A stretch of DNA of 64,000 nt from assembly GCA_934533135.1 (NCBI GenBank), contig CAKTBG010000001.1, positions 124,001-188,000 of the forward strand, in the 5' to 3' direction. The translations under genes and the position numbers were made by a program. How positions within the stretch are numbered: the stretch's first letter is position 1; each line of letters opens with the position of its first letter. The notes below the pieces were generated by a model. It searched no databases. It saw only the letters and a program-made list of their open reading frames with translations, and was not told where the DNA came from. This stretch comes from an uncultured Faecalibacterium sp. (GTDB lineage: Bacteria; Bacillota; Clostridia; Oscillospirales; Ruminococcaceae). Shown here piece after piece: positions 44,024 through 52,528 of the stretch.

Positions 44024-44064
44024 GCACGAAAACACAAATGATTCTCAGATATTCGATAAAAATA

Positions 44065-44093
44065 TTTACAAAGCAGCAAAATCGTGGTATCAT
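44065..44093 (+). promoter_or_regulatory. Promoter of nth
   Basis: TTTACA (44065-44070), 17 bases, TATCAT (44088-44093), about 34 bases before the start codon. Confidence 0.55.
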
Positions 44094-44126
44094 CAGGATA
44101 ATTTCAGGTCGAAATGAGGGAACTTT

Positions 44127-44810
44127 ATGCCCAGAGCAATGGCAGCCGTAGACGAAAACGCATTGGCCGAAAAGAAAACGCTGGCCTTGAAGGTCATCGC
44201 GCGGCTGAAGAAGGAATACCCGGATGCAGGATGCACGCTGGATTATGACCACGCGTGGCAGCTGCTGGTCAGTGTCCGGCTGGCAGCGCAGTGTACCGAC
44301 GCACGGGTGAACATCGTGGTGGAGGATCTCTTTGCCAAATACCCGAATGTCGCCGCCCTTGCCGCCGCCGAACCGGAGGACATTGAGGCCATTGTCAAAC
44401 CCTGCGGCCTCGGTCACTCGAAGGCGCGGGATATCTCGGCCTGTATGCGGGTGCTGCGCGACCAATACAACGGTCAGGTCCCCACAACGTTTGAAGAGCT
44501 GCTGGCTCTGCCCGGCGTGGGGCGGAAGAGTGCGAACCTCATCATGGGCGATGTGTTCGGCAAACCGGCCATCGTCACCGACACCCATTGCATCCGGCTG
44601 TGCAACCGGATCGGCCTTGTGGACGGCATCAAAGAGCCGCAGAAGGTCGAGATGGCCTTGTGGAAGATCATCCCGCCCGAAGAGGGCAGCGACCTGTGCC
44701 ACCGGTTCGTCATGCACGGGCGTGCCGTGTGCGACGCCCGCAAGCCCGAATGTGAAAAATGCTGTCTGAACGACCTCTGCAAGACGGCATTGGAAGCAAA
44801 AAATCTTTGA
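44127..44810 (+). CDS. nth: Endonuclease III (DNA glycosylase/AP lyase)
   Basis: 227 residues; removes oxidised pyrimidines. Helix-hairpin-helix LPGVGRKSANLI near residue 132 with the catalytic Lys, the catalytic Asp in IVTDTHCIRL near 152, and the [4Fe-4S] loop C-x6-C-x2-C-x5-C (CDARKPECEKCCLNDLC) near residues 200-216. GAGGGA precedes ATG 44127. The small GlsB-like gene follows 15 bases later. Confidence 0.95.
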   Translation: MPRAMAAVDENALAEKKTLALKVIARLKKEYPDAGCTLDYDHAWQLLVSVRLAAQCTDARVNIVVEDLFAKYPNVAALAAAEPEDIEAIVKPCGLGHSKARDISACMRVLRDQYNGQVPTTFEELLALPGVGRKSANLIMGDVFGKPAIVTDTHCIRLCNRIGLVDGIKEPQKVEMALWKIIPPEEGSDLCHRFVMHGRAVCDARKPECEKCCLNDLCKTALEAKNL

Positions 44811-44825
44811 TAAAACGAGGTGTTT

Positions 44826-45089
44826 ATGATGTTTACGCTTGGTGCAAATCTGTTTGTGATCCTCTACACGATCGCTCTGGGCGCACTGTCCGGTTATCTG
44901 GCAGGCCGCATCATGGGCTGTTCCTTCTCGAAAGGCAAAATGATCGGCCTCGGCATTCTCGGCAGCGTGGTCGGCAACCTGCTGTTCGGCATCATCGGCC
45001 TGAAAGCCTCCGGCTTCATCGGCCACATCATTGTTTCCGTTGCAGGCGGCTGCTTCTGCATCTGGCTGAGCCGGAAATTGGATAAGTGA
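44826..45089 (+). CDS. GlsB/YeaQ/YmgE-family small membrane protein
   Basis: 87 residues, three membrane helices. The family's Gly-rich pattern is visible: GALSGYLAGRIMG near residue 18, GLGILGSVVGNLLFGIIG near 40, and a third Gly-rich helix to the end. The family is linked to general stress but has no proven activity. GAGG at 44817-44820 supports ATG 44826 or 44829. A REP-like repeat begins 9 bases after the stop. Confidence 0.85.
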   Translation: MMFTLGANLFVILYTIALGALSGYLAGRIMGCSFSKGKMIGLGILGSVVGNLLFGIIGLKASGFIGHIIVSVAGGCFCIWLSRKLDK

Positions 45090-45097
45090 CCCTTCTC

Positions 45098-45145
45098 GGC
45101 TCTCCCTTTGGGAGAGCTGTCACCGAAGGTGACTGAGAGGGCGAG
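45098..45145 (+). repeat. REP-like palindromic repeat, copy R1
   Basis: CTCTCCC-TTT-GGGAGAG hairpin, then a second stem GTCACC-GAA-GGTGAC, then CTGAGAGGG. Member of the family described in the findings. Confidence 0.85.
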
Positions 45146-45168
45146 GGTGCTGACAAAAACGCAATCAT

Positions 45169-45217
45169 ACAGCGATACGATGTCACTTTGAAAAAAGGGA
45201 TCGCATCGCTGTTTTTC
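45169..45217 (+). terminator. Terminator of nth and the GlsB-like gene
   Basis: ACAGCGATACGAT (45169-45181) pairs with ATCGCATCGCTGT (45200-45212) with one G-U; TTTTC follows. It lies between the inverted repeat copies R1 and R2. Confidence 0.7.
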
Positions 45218-45240
45218 TTTGCCCGGTCTCTGCCGGGCTT

Positions 45241-45288
45241 GCCCTCTCAGTCTCGCTGCCGCTCGCCAGCTCTCCCGAAGGGAGAGCC
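45241..45288 (-). repeat. REP-like palindromic repeat, copy R2 (inverted)
   Basis: Same family as R1 but in opposite orientation: on the minus strand CTCTCCC-TTC-GGGAGAG, GCTGGCGAGC..., then CTGAGAGGGC. R1 and R2 face each other around the terminator at 45169-45217. Confidence 0.85.
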
Positions 45289-45332
45289 CTTGGCATTCCG
45301 TAAAGTTTCTTGCATATTTTGCCTGAGAGGGC

Positions 45333-45388
45333 TTGACATCTATATCGTCGTGCGATATACTTTAATCACAATATATCGGAGTTCGATA
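45333..45388 (+). promoter_or_regulatory. padR promoter with two operator palindromes
   Basis: TTGACA (45333-45338), 17 bases, TATACT (45356-45361). TATATCG-TCGTG-CGATATA (45341-45359) fills the spacer and reaches into the -10. A second site TATCG-GAGTT-CGATA (45374-45388) lies downstream of the start point. Both share TATCG-N5-CGATA, with centres 31 bases apart (three helical turns), as expected for PadR autorepression. Confidence 0.75.
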
Positions 45389-45421
45389 CAAAGTTATCCG
45401 ATAGAACGGAGGCAGAACGAT

Positions 45422-45742
45422 TTGAATCCCAGTGAAAGCATTGCACTGACGGAATCGACCTATTATATTTTACTCTCCCTGTATTATCCGCAGCACGGCT
45501 ACGGCATCATGCAGGAGACGGAGCGGCTCTCCGGCGGGCGGGTACGGCTGGCGGCGGGCACTTTATACGGTGCGCTGAATTCCCTGTGCGAGAAAGGCTG
45601 GATCCAGCCACTTCCCATCGAATCCGGAAGCCGGAAAAAAGAATATCAGCTGACCGACACCGGGCTTTCGGTGCTAAAACGGGAGCTGACCCGTTTGGAA
45701 GAGCTGGCCGCGAACGGCCGCGCCATTTTACAGGAGGAATGA
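45422..45742 (+). CDS. PadR-family transcriptional repressor
   Basis: 106 residues. Winged helix typical of PadR: LTESTYYILLSLYYPQHGYG near residue 8, LAAGTLYGALNSLCEKGWI near 38, and KKEYQLTDTGLSVLKRE near 68. The start is TTG at 45422 after CGGAGG (45407-45412); no ATG fits. The two palindromes in its promoter are its likely targets. It precedes the DUF2812 gene by 2 bases, the common PadR-DUF2812 pair. Confidence 0.9.
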   Translation: MNPSESIALTESTYYILLSLYYPQHGYGIMQETERLSGGRVRLAAGTLYGALNSLCEKGWIQPLPIESGSRKKEYQLTDTGLSVLKRELTRLEELAANGRAILQEE

Positions 45743-45744
45743 GC

Positions 45745-46251
45745 ATGAGCGAGACAAAGAAACTCCACAAGATATTCTGGGTCTGGGAATACGAAAAAGA
45801 AGAACGCTGGCTCAACGAGATGGCGCAGGAAGGCTGGGCGTTGAAAAAAGCCAGCTTCTGCACCTACGTTTTCGAAAAGACCGAACCGGGCGAATACATC
45901 ATCCGGGTAGAAACACTGGACAACTCTTCGGATTTTGAAAATTTCATGGAGGAGCTTGGGGCCGAATCCGTTGGCCGCTGCTTCCGCTGGGGCTACTTCC
46001 GCCGCTCCGCTGAACAGGGCACCTTTGATATGTTTTCGGATATGGATTCCCGCATCGCGCATTTGAATAAAATCGGGAAGGAAGTGAAACTTCTCTGCCT
46101 TGCAAACCTTGTCATCGGCATCTGCAACACCTTCAACGGTGCTTCCTTTTCGTGGATGAATCTTCTCTGCGCCACCTTCCTTGCCTACGGGCTTGGCCGC
46201 ATCCACGGCAAAAAGGAATCGCTTGAACTGGAACGACGGCTGCATGAGTAA
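45745..46251 (+). CDS. DUF2812-domain membrane protein
   Basis: 168 residues. The N-terminal part reads KIFWVWEYEKEERWLNEMAQEGW near residue 9 followed by YVFEKTEPGEYIIRVE, the DUF2812 signature; one or two membrane helices follow near 112-150. Such proteins nearly always sit beside a PadR repressor and may sense envelope stress, but no function is proven. AGGAGG at 45732-45737 lies within the padR end, so the two are coupled. Confidence 0.85.
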   Translation: MSETKKLHKIFWVWEYEKEERWLNEMAQEGWALKKASFCTYVFEKTEPGEYIIRVETLDNSSDFENFMEELGAESVGRCFRWGYFRRSAEQGTFDMFSDMDSRIAHLNKIGKEVKLLCLANLVIGICNTFNGASFSWMNLLCATFLAYGLGRIHGKKESLELERRLHE

Positions 46252-46301
46252 GCCGTCCAAACAACGTCTCCTTTCTGCTAAGATTGTAAAAATACGTTTT
46301 C

Positions 46302-46332
46302 CCCGCTTGCATTTCAGTGCAGGCGGGTTTTG
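46302..46332 (+). terminator. Terminator of padR-DUF2812
   Basis: CCCGCTTGCA (46302-46311) and TGCAGGCGGG (46318-46327), one G-U, then TTTTG. Confidence 0.7.
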
Positions 46333-46343
46333 TCAGCAAAAAA

Positions 46344-46377
46344 GATCATCTGCACCCAACGGCAGATGGTCTTTTTT
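46344..46377 (+). terminator. Second terminator, tandem
   Basis: GATCATCTGC (46344-46353) and GCAGATGGTC (46362-46371), one G-U, then TTTTTTC. It follows the previous terminator by 16 bases and precedes a TATAAT-like -10 at about 46432, the likely azlC promoter. Confidence 0.7.
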
Positions 46378-46468
46378 CATCCACAAGCGGGATTTTCCTC
46401 TTTTCTCCTGCGGAAAGCCGCGGTATAATAAAACTTGGTGTTTGAAATCGAAAGGAGTATGAAGTTTC

Positions 46469-47239
46469 ATGAATCAAGCTGCGGAGCTGACCCGGCTCGA
46501 AAAGAAGGACACAAAGCCGGTCTATGCGTTCCGGAAATCTGTTTTCAAAGAAGGCATCCGGGATGGCGTGCCCATCGCGCTGGGGTATTTTGCCGTCTCG
46601 TTTTCGCTGGGCATCGCAGCGCGTCGTGCCGGATTCAGCCCCTTGCAGGGCTTTCTGGCCAGCCTGCTGAACAACGCTTCGGCTGGGGAGTATGCGGCCT
46701 TTGCCCTCATCGCCAGCGGCGCGAGTTATCTGGAAGTTGCCATCATCACCTTGATCGCCAATGCACGCTACCTGCTGATGAGCTGCGCACTGGCGCAGAA
46801 ATTCACCCATGAGACGCCGTTTTTTCACCGGTTTCTCATCGGCTACGATGTGACCGATGAGCTGTTCGGCATCACCATTGCCCGACCCGGCCCGCTGAAC
46901 CCATGGTATACCTACGGTGCCATCCTGCTTGCGGCTCCGGCGTGGGCTTCCGGCACGGCCCTTGGCATCGTTGCGGGCAATCTGCTGCCCCTGCGGGCCG
47001 TCAGCGCACTGAGCGTTGCCCTGTACGGAATGTTCCTTGCCATCATCATCCCCCCGGCCCGCAAGAGCAGGATTGTCGCCGCGCTGGTGGCCATCAGCTT
47101 TTTCCTCAGTTTTGTCTGCAATTACCTGCCGGGCATCTCGTCTCTCTCGGACGGCACCCGCACCATCCTGCTGACGGTGCTGATCTCCTCGGCTGCCGCG
47201 CTTCTTTTCCCGATAAAACAGGAGGCCGACCATGAATAA
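46469..47239 (+). CDS. azlC: Branched-chain amino acid exporter, large subunit AzlC
   Basis: 256 residues with about five to six membrane helices after a soluble start. Family features: FKEGIRDGVPIALGYFAVSFSLG near residue 26, LNNASAGEYAA near 70, and NARYLLMS near 98. With AzlD it exports branched-chain amino acids. ATG 46469 is 11 bases from AAAGGAG at 46451-46457. Its end overlaps azlD by 8 bases. Confidence 0.92.
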   Translation: MNQAAELTRLEKKDTKPVYAFRKSVFKEGIRDGVPIALGYFAVSFSLGIAARRAGFSPLQGFLASLLNNASAGEYAAFALIASGASYLEVAIITLIANARYLLMSCALAQKFTHETPFFHRFLIGYDVTDELFGITIARPGPLNPWYTYGAILLAAPAWASGTALGIVAGNLLPLRAVSALSVALYGMFLAIIIPPARKSRIVAALVAISFFLSFVCNYLPGISSLSDGTRTILLTVLISSAAALLFPIKQEADHE

Positions 47240-47537
47240 TTACCTTTACATCCTTGTGATGTTCCTCGTCTCCTATGCCATCCGCGTGCTGCCCCTGACC
47301 CTGATCCGCAAGCCCATCCGGAACCCCTTCATCCAGTCGTTCCTTTACTATGTACCCTATGTGACGCTGGCGGTGATGACCTTCCCGGCCATCGTCAACG
47401 CCACCCAGAGCCCGGCAGCCGGTGCGGTCGCACTGGTGGTCGGCATCGTGGCGGCGTGGTGTGGAGCCAGCCTGTTTCAGGTCTCCGTCGCCTGCTGCGC
47501 CGTCGTGCTGGTGCTGGAGCTTTTCCTTGTCCACTGA
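47232..47537 (+). CDS. azlD: Branched-chain amino acid exporter, small subunit AzlD
   Basis: 101 residues, four membrane helices, with MFLVSYAIRVLPLTL near residue 9 and YYVPYVTLAVMTFPAI near 39, the AzlD pattern. Overlap with azlC shows co-translation. The SDR gene follows 9 bases later, though the functional link is not obvious. Confidence 0.9.
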   Translation: MNNYLYILVMFLVSYAIRVLPLTLIRKPIRNPFIQSFLYYVPYVTLAVMTFPAIVNATQSPAAGAVALVVGIVAAWCGASLFQVSVACCAVVLVLELFLVH

Positions 47538-47546
47538 GGTGCCGCC

Positions 47547-48380
47547 ATGCAGAAACTTCTTGTGACCGGAGCCGGAGGCTTTGTGGGCAGCCGGGTCTGC
47601 CAGCAGTGGCGCGGGCAGTTTGAGCTTATCACCCCGCCCCGCGGCTTTTTCGCCGCCGCCGACGAAACGTCTCTGCGGCAGTTTGTGGAAGCACACCGCC
47701 CCGACTGCATCCTCCACACGGCGGCTCTTTCCGATACCGGATACTGCGCAGCGCACCCGGAAGAATCCTACCGTGCAAACGTGCTGGTTCCGGAATGGCT
47801 GGCAAAGGCTGCACAGGACACCGGAGCCAAGCTTCTGGCGTTCAGTTCCGATCAGGTCTATGCCGGTGTTTCTCAGCCCGACCCTCTGCCCGAAACACTG
47901 GAACTCCATCCGGCAAATGTTTATGGCCGACACAAGCTGGAAATGGAGCAGCGGGTGCTTGCCCACTGCCCGGAGGCCGTGCTTTTGCGTGCCACATGGC
48001 TGTACGACCTGCCCGGATACCAGCTTCCCATCCGGGGCAACCTGCCGCTGAATCTGCTGCACGCCGCCCTGCAGGGGGAGCCTGTCCGGTTTTCGGCGCA
48101 GGATTTCCGGGGCGTCAGTTACGTCCGGGAGGTCATTGCCAACCTGCAGCCCGCCTTCGCCCTGCCCGGCGGCGTGTACAACTTTGGCAGCGGCAACGAC
48201 TTCAACATGGTCGAAACCGCTCGACAGTTCGCCGCCATTTTAGGCATTTCCGTTCCAGTCGAGGAAGCCGATTGGCCGCGGAACCTCGTGATGGACGGTG
48301 CCAAACTCGGCAAATACGGCATTGCGTTTTTGTCCACGCAGGACGCCCTGCGGAAATGTCTGCGAGACTATGGTTTATAA
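47547..48380 (+). CDS. SDR sugar-nucleotide reductase, RmlD-like
   Basis: 277 residues, extended SDR. NAD(P)-binding VTGAGGFVGSRV near residue 6, catalytic YGRHK near 128 with the upstream Ser (FSSDQVYAG near 107), and a C-terminal substrate domain. Closest in shape to dTDP-4-dehydrorhamnose reductase (RmlD), but no other rhamnose genes are nearby, so the substrate is open. Its stop codon (48378-48380) touches repeat R3. Confidence 0.8.
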   Translation: MQKLLVTGAGGFVGSRVCQQWRGQFELITPPRGFFAAADETSLRQFVEAHRPDCILHTAALSDTGYCAAHPEESYRANVLVPEWLAKAAQDTGAKLLAFSSDQVYAGVSQPDPLPETLELHPANVYGRHKLEMEQRVLAHCPEAVLLRATWLYDLPGYQLPIRGNLPLNLLHAALQGEPVRFSAQDFRGVSYVREVIANLQPAFALPGGVYNFGSGNDFNMVETARQFAAILGISVPVEEADWPRNLVMDGAKLGKYGIAFLSTQDALRKCLRDYGL

Positions 48381-48431
48381 CCCTCTCAGTCAAAGCCTTC
48401 CGGCTTTGCCAGCTCTCCCGAAGGGAGAGCC
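48381..48431 (-). repeat. REP-like palindromic repeat, copy R3
   Basis: On the minus strand CTCTCCC-TTC-GGGAGAG, then CAAAGCC-GGAA-GGCTTTG, then CTGAGAGGG. It begins at the base after the SDR stop. Confidence 0.85.
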
Positions 48432-48470
48432 CTTGGCAGGTCGGTCAACTTTTTACTACAACCAAAAACA

Positions 48471-48536
48471 ACCGGGCCCTGCGGTCTGGATTCACGGCAT
48501 CGAAGATGTGAATCTAGGCAACAGGGCCCGGTATTT
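48471..48536. terminator. Long hairpin between converging genes
   Basis: Perfect outer arms ACCGGGCCCTG (48471-48481) and CAGGGCCCGGT (48522-48532) with an inner ATTCAC/GTGAAT pair. ATTTTA follows on the plus strand. It lies between copies R3 and R4, at the convergent end of the azl/SDR and molybdenum hydroxylase transcripts. Confidence 0.65.
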
Positions 48537-48588
48537 TACGTCATAAAAAACTTCGCTCAATCCGCGTAGGCTAACCCCATACGCCAGT

Positions 48589-48638
48589 GGCTCTCCCTTT
48601 GGGAGAGCTGGCGAGCGATAGCGAGACTGAGAGGGCTC
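48589..48638 (+). repeat. REP-like palindromic repeat, copy R4
   Basis: CTCTCCC-TTT-GGGAGAG, then CTGGCGAGCGATAGCGAGA, then CTGAGAGGG. It runs into the yqeB stop codon and faces R3 around the hairpin at 48471-48532. Confidence 0.85.
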
Positions 48639-49449
48639 ACAAGATTTCGGCAACCACCAATTCCAGCACGCTTCCCGCGATACAGCGGGCTTTGTCTGAG
48701 ATGAGGAAGCAATTCTCGAGTTCCGATCTTCTCGGATCGACGTCCGCGACCTTGAACCCGGGGGTGACCGGATACCCGCTGCGCAGCAGACCCCGCAGAA
48801 TGCCCGGGATCTGGGTCGTGACCGGCAGCACTTCCCCTTCCGGCGTCCGGATCCGGGCGATGGTCTCCCCGGGCTCGACGAAATCGGCGATGGAGCGCAC
48901 GTCCTCAAACACGCCTGCCGCCTGTGCATGGATCACCCGCTCAGCCCCATAGCCGCCGATCACGCCCGGAACACCGGTGTTGGGGATGGCAGAACCTTCC
49001 CGGATGATCCGACCCAGCTTGTGGCCGCGTTTGGTCTCCACCACCACGTCCACATCCTGCCCGGCGACAAACCCCGGGCCAAGCGCAATGGTCAGCGGAG
49101 CCATCTCCCGCGTAGTGCCGAGATTTTTTTTGGCAAGAATGGCGTCCACCACCACAGCAGGCTTCGCCTTTGCAATGCACGCGCCCTTGGGATCCACCAG
49201 CACCGGCACATCCCCCGCCGACCAGACGGCTTCCGCCTCGTCCAGCGCGTGGATCTTCACGGCGTGCAGCCCCTCCACCGTGGTCTGCCCCTCGTATACC
49301 GCCTCGCAGAGCGAGACCTGACGGCGGATGGCGGCGGGGTGATCCGTTTCCAGCACCAGCACCCGCAAACCCGCAGACCAGAGCCGGTGGATGGTGCCGG
49401 TGGCAAGATCGCCGCCGCCCCGCACAAGAATAAGCGAATCTTTTTTCAT
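48637..49449 (-). CDS. yqeB: Selenium-dependent molybdenum hydroxylase accessory protein YqeB (EF2563 family)
   Basis: 270 residues. N-terminal Rossmann-like start LILVRGGGDLATG near residue 6, then VETDHPAAIRRQVS and, in the second half, IALGPGFVAGQDVDVVVETKRGH near 122 and a Gly-rich TGVPGVIGGYG near 158. The family is found only with selenium-dependent molybdenum hydroxylases, where it is thought to help make or insert the selenium-containing cofactor; the reaction is not known. Last gene of the minus-strand run; AAAGGA lies before ATG 49449. Confidence 0.9.
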   Translation of the reverse strand: MKKDSLILVRGGGDLATGTIHRLWSAGLRVLVLETDHPAAIRRQVSLCEAVYEGQTTVEGLHAVKIHALDEAEAVWSAGDVPVLVDPKGACIAKAKPAVVVDAILAKKNLGTTREMAPLTIALGPGFVAGQDVDVVVETKRGHKLGRIIREGSAIPNTGVPGVIGGYGAERVIHAQAAGVFEDVRSIADFVEPGETIARIRTPEGEVLPVTTQIPGILRGLLRSGYPVTPGFKVADVDPRRSELENCFLISDKARCIAGSVLELVVAEIL

Positions 49450-49464
49450 CTTCTCACGTCCTTT

Positions 49465-50505
49465 TCAGAGCCGTTTCAGCAGCAGCTCCATCGAGCCGCC
49501 GCAGGCTGCAATGGCGGCGTCCGTGTTTTTGCCGTCGGCGGAACAGGTCATCCGCTGGCAGGGGGCTTCTGCACCGGCCAGCATCCGGGCGGCCTGCTGC
49601 TGCGCACGGTATTCCATGATGCCGCCGCCCACGCTGCCGATCGTTTTATCCGGCAGAACGAGCATTTTCGAGCCGACTTCCCGCGGCGCAGAGCCATGCC
49701 GCGCCACAATGGTCACCAGCACGGCGGGCGTGCCTTCTGCCTGCGCCGCCTGCAGTGCAGCCAAGAGTGCGGGCGAAAAGCCCTCGGTCTGCTGCCGCTG
49801 GCTCTTGATCTCCACCACCTGTGCCAGAATCGAAAGTGCGATCTCCTGTGCGGTTTTTGCGCCGATGGCCAGACCGATGGGCGCGTGGATCTGCTCGACA
49901 CGGGCAGCATCTGCACCGGCTTCCACCAACTGGCGGTGCACCAGTGCCGCTCGGCCGCGGCTGCCCATCATCCCGACGTAGGCCGCCGGTTTGGACAGGA
50001 TCGCGCGAAGACAGTCGAGATCAAAGGCGTGGGCGCGGGTCAGCACAATGAAATAGACTTCCTCGCCGCCCGGCACCTGCGCAAGCCCCTCCTCAAAAGG
50101 AGCGCAGAGTACCTCGTCGGCTCCGGCCTGCCACAGCTGCTCGGCATACTCTTCGCGATCCTCCAGAGCCGTGACGGGCAGATCCAGCAGCTTTGCCATC
50201 CGCACCGTCGCAGCAGCCACATGGCCGCCGCCGCAGACCACCAATTGTGCTCCTGCGCCAAACCGCTCCACAAAGACCGGCACCTCCCCCATGTTCCGCA
50301 CACCGCTGGTCGTGCAGCAGCGCAGCTCCGGAAGGTTCTGCAGCAGAAATTCGGTTGTTCCGTTCGATCCTGCCTCCGTGCAAAGCCGTTCTCCGTCGCC
50401 CAGCAGCACTTGCGCCCCCTGTTCGGGGCCGTCCAGCACCGTTGCCAGCAGATAGTTTTTATGCTGCGGCTCTGCCAGTTCCTTTATCCATGCGTCCAAG
50501 GCCAT
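49465..50505 (-). CDS. XdhC/CoxI-family molybdenum hydroxylase maturation protein
   Basis: 346 residues. The Rossmann XdhC_C domain is in the middle (LVVCGGGHVAAATVRMAKLL near residue 89, YVGMMGSRGRAALV near 177), and the short XdhC_CoxI domain comes after it (VTIVARHGSAPREVGSKMLV near 262, GSVGGGIMEYRA near 290). Family members bind and sulfurate the molybdenum cofactor before insertion. Here the partner could be the selenium pathway. CAAGGAGG precedes ATG 50505. Confidence 0.88.
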   Translation of the reverse strand: MALDAWIKELAEPQHKNYLLATVLDGPEQGAQVLLGDGERLCTEAGSNGTTEFLLQNLPELRCCTTSGVRNMGEVPVFVERFGAGAQLVVCGGGHVAAATVRMAKLLDLPVTALEDREEYAEQLWQAGADEVLCAPFEEGLAQVPGGEEVYFIVLTRAHAFDLDCLRAILSKPAAYVGMMGSRGRAALVHRQLVEAGADAARVEQIHAPIGLAIGAKTAQEIALSILAQVVEIKSQRQQTEGFSPALLAALQAAQAEGTPAVLVTIVARHGSAPREVGSKMLVLPDKTIGSVGGGIMEYRAQQQAARMLAGAEAPCQRMTCSADGKNTDAAIAACGGSMELLLKRL

Positions 50506-50523
50506 TCCACAGCCCTCCTTGTT

Positions 50524-50763
50524 TTATTGCCGCACCGTTGCCACCGCATCGTAATGCAGTGTTGTCTCCTGCTGCAGGCGCGATTCCCACGCCTGCCAAT
50601 CCTCCGGCAGCATCCGCCACGCAAGGCCGCACCCCGCCGAAAGCTCTCGCGGCAACGGGATCAGCCGCCCCGGGATCCCCGCTTGGGCACAGTATTTTTC
50701 CCATGCCATCGCGTCCACCGTTGCTTGAAACGAAAGAACGACGTAGGGTCGTTTTACCCGCAT
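50524..50763 (-). CDS. DUF3343 small protein, putative Se/S carrier
   Basis: 79 residues with the DUF3343 motif: Val-rich first strand (YVVLSFQATVDAMAWE) and a conserved Cys in SAGCGLAWR near residue 45. The family has been proposed as a selenium or sulfur carrier and accompanies YedF and SelD. It lies 3 bases after the cysteine desulfurase-like gene and 18 bases before xdhC. Confidence 0.8.
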   Translation of the reverse strand: MRVKRPYVVLSFQATVDAMAWEKYCAQAGIPGRLIPLPRELSAGCGLAWRMLPEDWQAWESRLQQETTLHYDAVATVRQ

Positions 50764-50766
50764 GGC

Positions 50767-51909
50767 TTACACCTCACTGGCCAGCGTCCGGACGGCTTGC
50801 GCCGCACGCAGCACTTCTTCTTCGGTATTGGCGTGGCTGAAGCTGAAGCGCACCACACCCTGCGCGGCCGTGCCGAGGGTCTTGTGCAGCAGGGGTGCGC
50901 AATGTGCGCCGGCACGGACGCAGATGCCCGCGTCTTCCCAGAGCGCGTCGGCCACCCATGCAGAGTCCTCGTCGCCGATGTTCAGCGAGACGATGGGAAC
51001 CCGGGGCGTATTGCCCGAGAAATCGCCGTAGAAGATCAGATTTTCCACCGCTTGCAGCTGCTCGTAAAACAGCTGTGCCCGTGCGGTCTCTTTTGCCTGC
51101 AGCGTCTGTATCCCCTGCTGCAGGATCCACCGCACCCCTGCCCCGAGGCCTGCGATGCCCGGCACATTCAAGGTGCCCGCTTCGAGAGCCGTCGGCATCT
51201 GTGCCGGGTGTTCCTCCGCGAAGCTGTGAACGCCGCTGCCGCCGACCACCAACGGTGCGACCTGCAGCCCGGGTCGGACGTAGGCTCCGCCGGTTCCCTG
51301 CGGGCCGAGCAGCCCCTTGTGACCCGTGAAGCAGAGCACATCGACCCCCAGCGTTTTCACATCCAGCGGCCGGATCCCTGCGGTCTGCGCCGCATCTAAA
51401 ACCAACAGCAGACCGTGCTTTTGGGTGAAATCTGCCACAAATGCAAGATCTGTCACATTTCCCGTCACGTTGGACGCATGGGAGACCACGACCGCCCGGG
51501 TATTGGGGCGGAGCTTCTGCTCAAACTGTTCGTACCGCAGAACGCCCCGGGCATCCGCCTCCACGAAATCCAGCTGCACACCGTTTTTTTGCAGGCGGTA
51601 CAGCGGGCGAAGAACCGAATTGTGCTCACAAACGGTGGTGATCACATGGTCTCCCGGGTGAAGCAGACCGCAGAGAGCCATATTCAGGCTTTGGGTCGCG
51701 TTGGCCGTGAACGCAATGCAGGATGGGTCGTCGGCACCCAGCAATTCTGCCAGCGCAGTGCGGGTCTCGTAGACCAGCCGCGCTGCGTGAAGGGTCGGCT
51801 CGTGCGCCCCCCTGCCCGGATTTCCGGCGGTCTGCAAGGCGTCCAGCATGGCCTGCCCGACCGGACGCGGCTTTTGGAGGGTCGTTGCCGCATTGTCAAG
51901 ATAGATCAT
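50767..51909 (-). CDS. Cysteine desulfurase/selenocysteine lyase-like aminotransferase (EF2568 family)
   Basis: 380 residues, fold-type I PLP enzyme. MIYLDNAATT at the start, PLP Lys in CFTGHKGLLGPQG near 200, and the catalytic Cys in RAGAHCAPLLHKTLG near 344, with the long loop of class II desulfurases. The EF2568 subfamily accompanies selenium-dependent molybdenum hydroxylases and may provide Se or S to the cofactor. ATG 51909 is preferred to 51951, which would overlap yedF. Confidence 0.9.
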   Translation of the reverse strand: MIYLDNAATTLQKPRPVGQAMLDALQTAGNPGRGAHEPTLHAARLVYETRTALAELLGADDPSCIAFTANATQSLNMALCGLLHPGDHVITTVCEHNSVLRPLYRLQKNGVQLDFVEADARGVLRYEQFEQKLRPNTRAVVVSHASNVTGNVTDLAFVADFTQKHGLLLVLDAAQTAGIRPLDVKTLGVDVLCFTGHKGLLGPQGTGGAYVRPGLQVAPLVVGGSGVHSFAEEHPAQMPTALEAGTLNVPGIAGLGAGVRWILQQGIQTLQAKETARAQLFYEQLQAVENLIFYGDFSGNTPRVPIVSLNIGDEDSAWVADALWEDAGICVRAGAHCAPLLHKTLGTAAQGVVRFSFSHANTEEEVLRAAQAVRTLASEV

Positions 51910-51925
51910 AAAACTTCCGAATGCC

Positions 51926-52528
51926 TCACGGCTTGACGACATTGCCCGCACCCAGCATCTTTTCGGCGATGACGTACATATTGGTCACGCCGCCCACCGC
52001 CAGCTTCTCGGTCAGACCATAGAAATTCAGGCAGGTGCCGCAGGTCAGGATCTCCACGCCCTGTGCTTCCAGTGCCTTGAGATCCTCAAGCATCGGCGAA
52101 CCCGCACAGGTCAGCGATGCGCCGCCGTTGTAGAACAGGATGGTCTTGGGCAGCGTATCCTGCTGGGTCAGTGCAAACACAAACGCCTTCATCAGCGTTT
52201 TTCCCAGCTCGTCACTGCCGACCCCCATTTTGTCGGAACCAATGGCTACCACCGTATCCGTCCGCACATCGGGCGTGCAGGTCTCCGGCTCTTCGGCGGC
52301 AGGTGCTGCTTCGCCCACCGTAAACACCACCCGGTATTCCCGCTCAGCGCGCTTTTCGGCCGTGGAGTCAAAGCCCTTCTGCTGCGCCATCTTGGTCAGA
52401 TTCTGGACAGCGATCTCATTGTCCACCAGCACTTCGACCTGCCCGGCACCGTGCAGCTCGGCAATGGCCTTCTTCGCCTTGACCACGGGCAGCGGGCAGA
52501 CATCTCCTCTTGCATCGATCTGGATCAT
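51926..52528 (-). CDS. yedF: Selenium metabolism protein YedF (TusA and DsrE-like domains)
   Basis: 200 residues. N-terminal TusA domain with the persulfide-carrying Cys in [15 protein letters not shown] near residue 10, and a C-terminal DsrE-like domain ([17 protein letters not shown] near 98, [11 protein letters not shown] near 158). In other bacteria the YedF/SelD pair handles Se delivery. It overlaps selD by 4 bases (ATGA). Confidence 0.93.
   Translation of the reverse strand: MIQIDARGDVCPLPVVKAKKAIAELHGAGQVEVLVDNEIAVQNLTKMAQQKGFDSTAEKRAEREYRVVFTVGEAAPAAEEPETCTPDVRTDTVVAIGSDKMGVGSDELGKTLMKAFVFALTQQDTLPKTILFYNGGASLTCAGSPMLEDLKALEAQGVEILTCGTCLNFYGLTEKLAVGGVTNMYVIAEKMLGAGNVVKP

Noticed and set aside
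43620..45026. A 468-codon minus-strand frame across nth and the rarA start
   Set aside because: It is antisense to nth and out of frame with rarA; both real genes have clear motifs and promoters.
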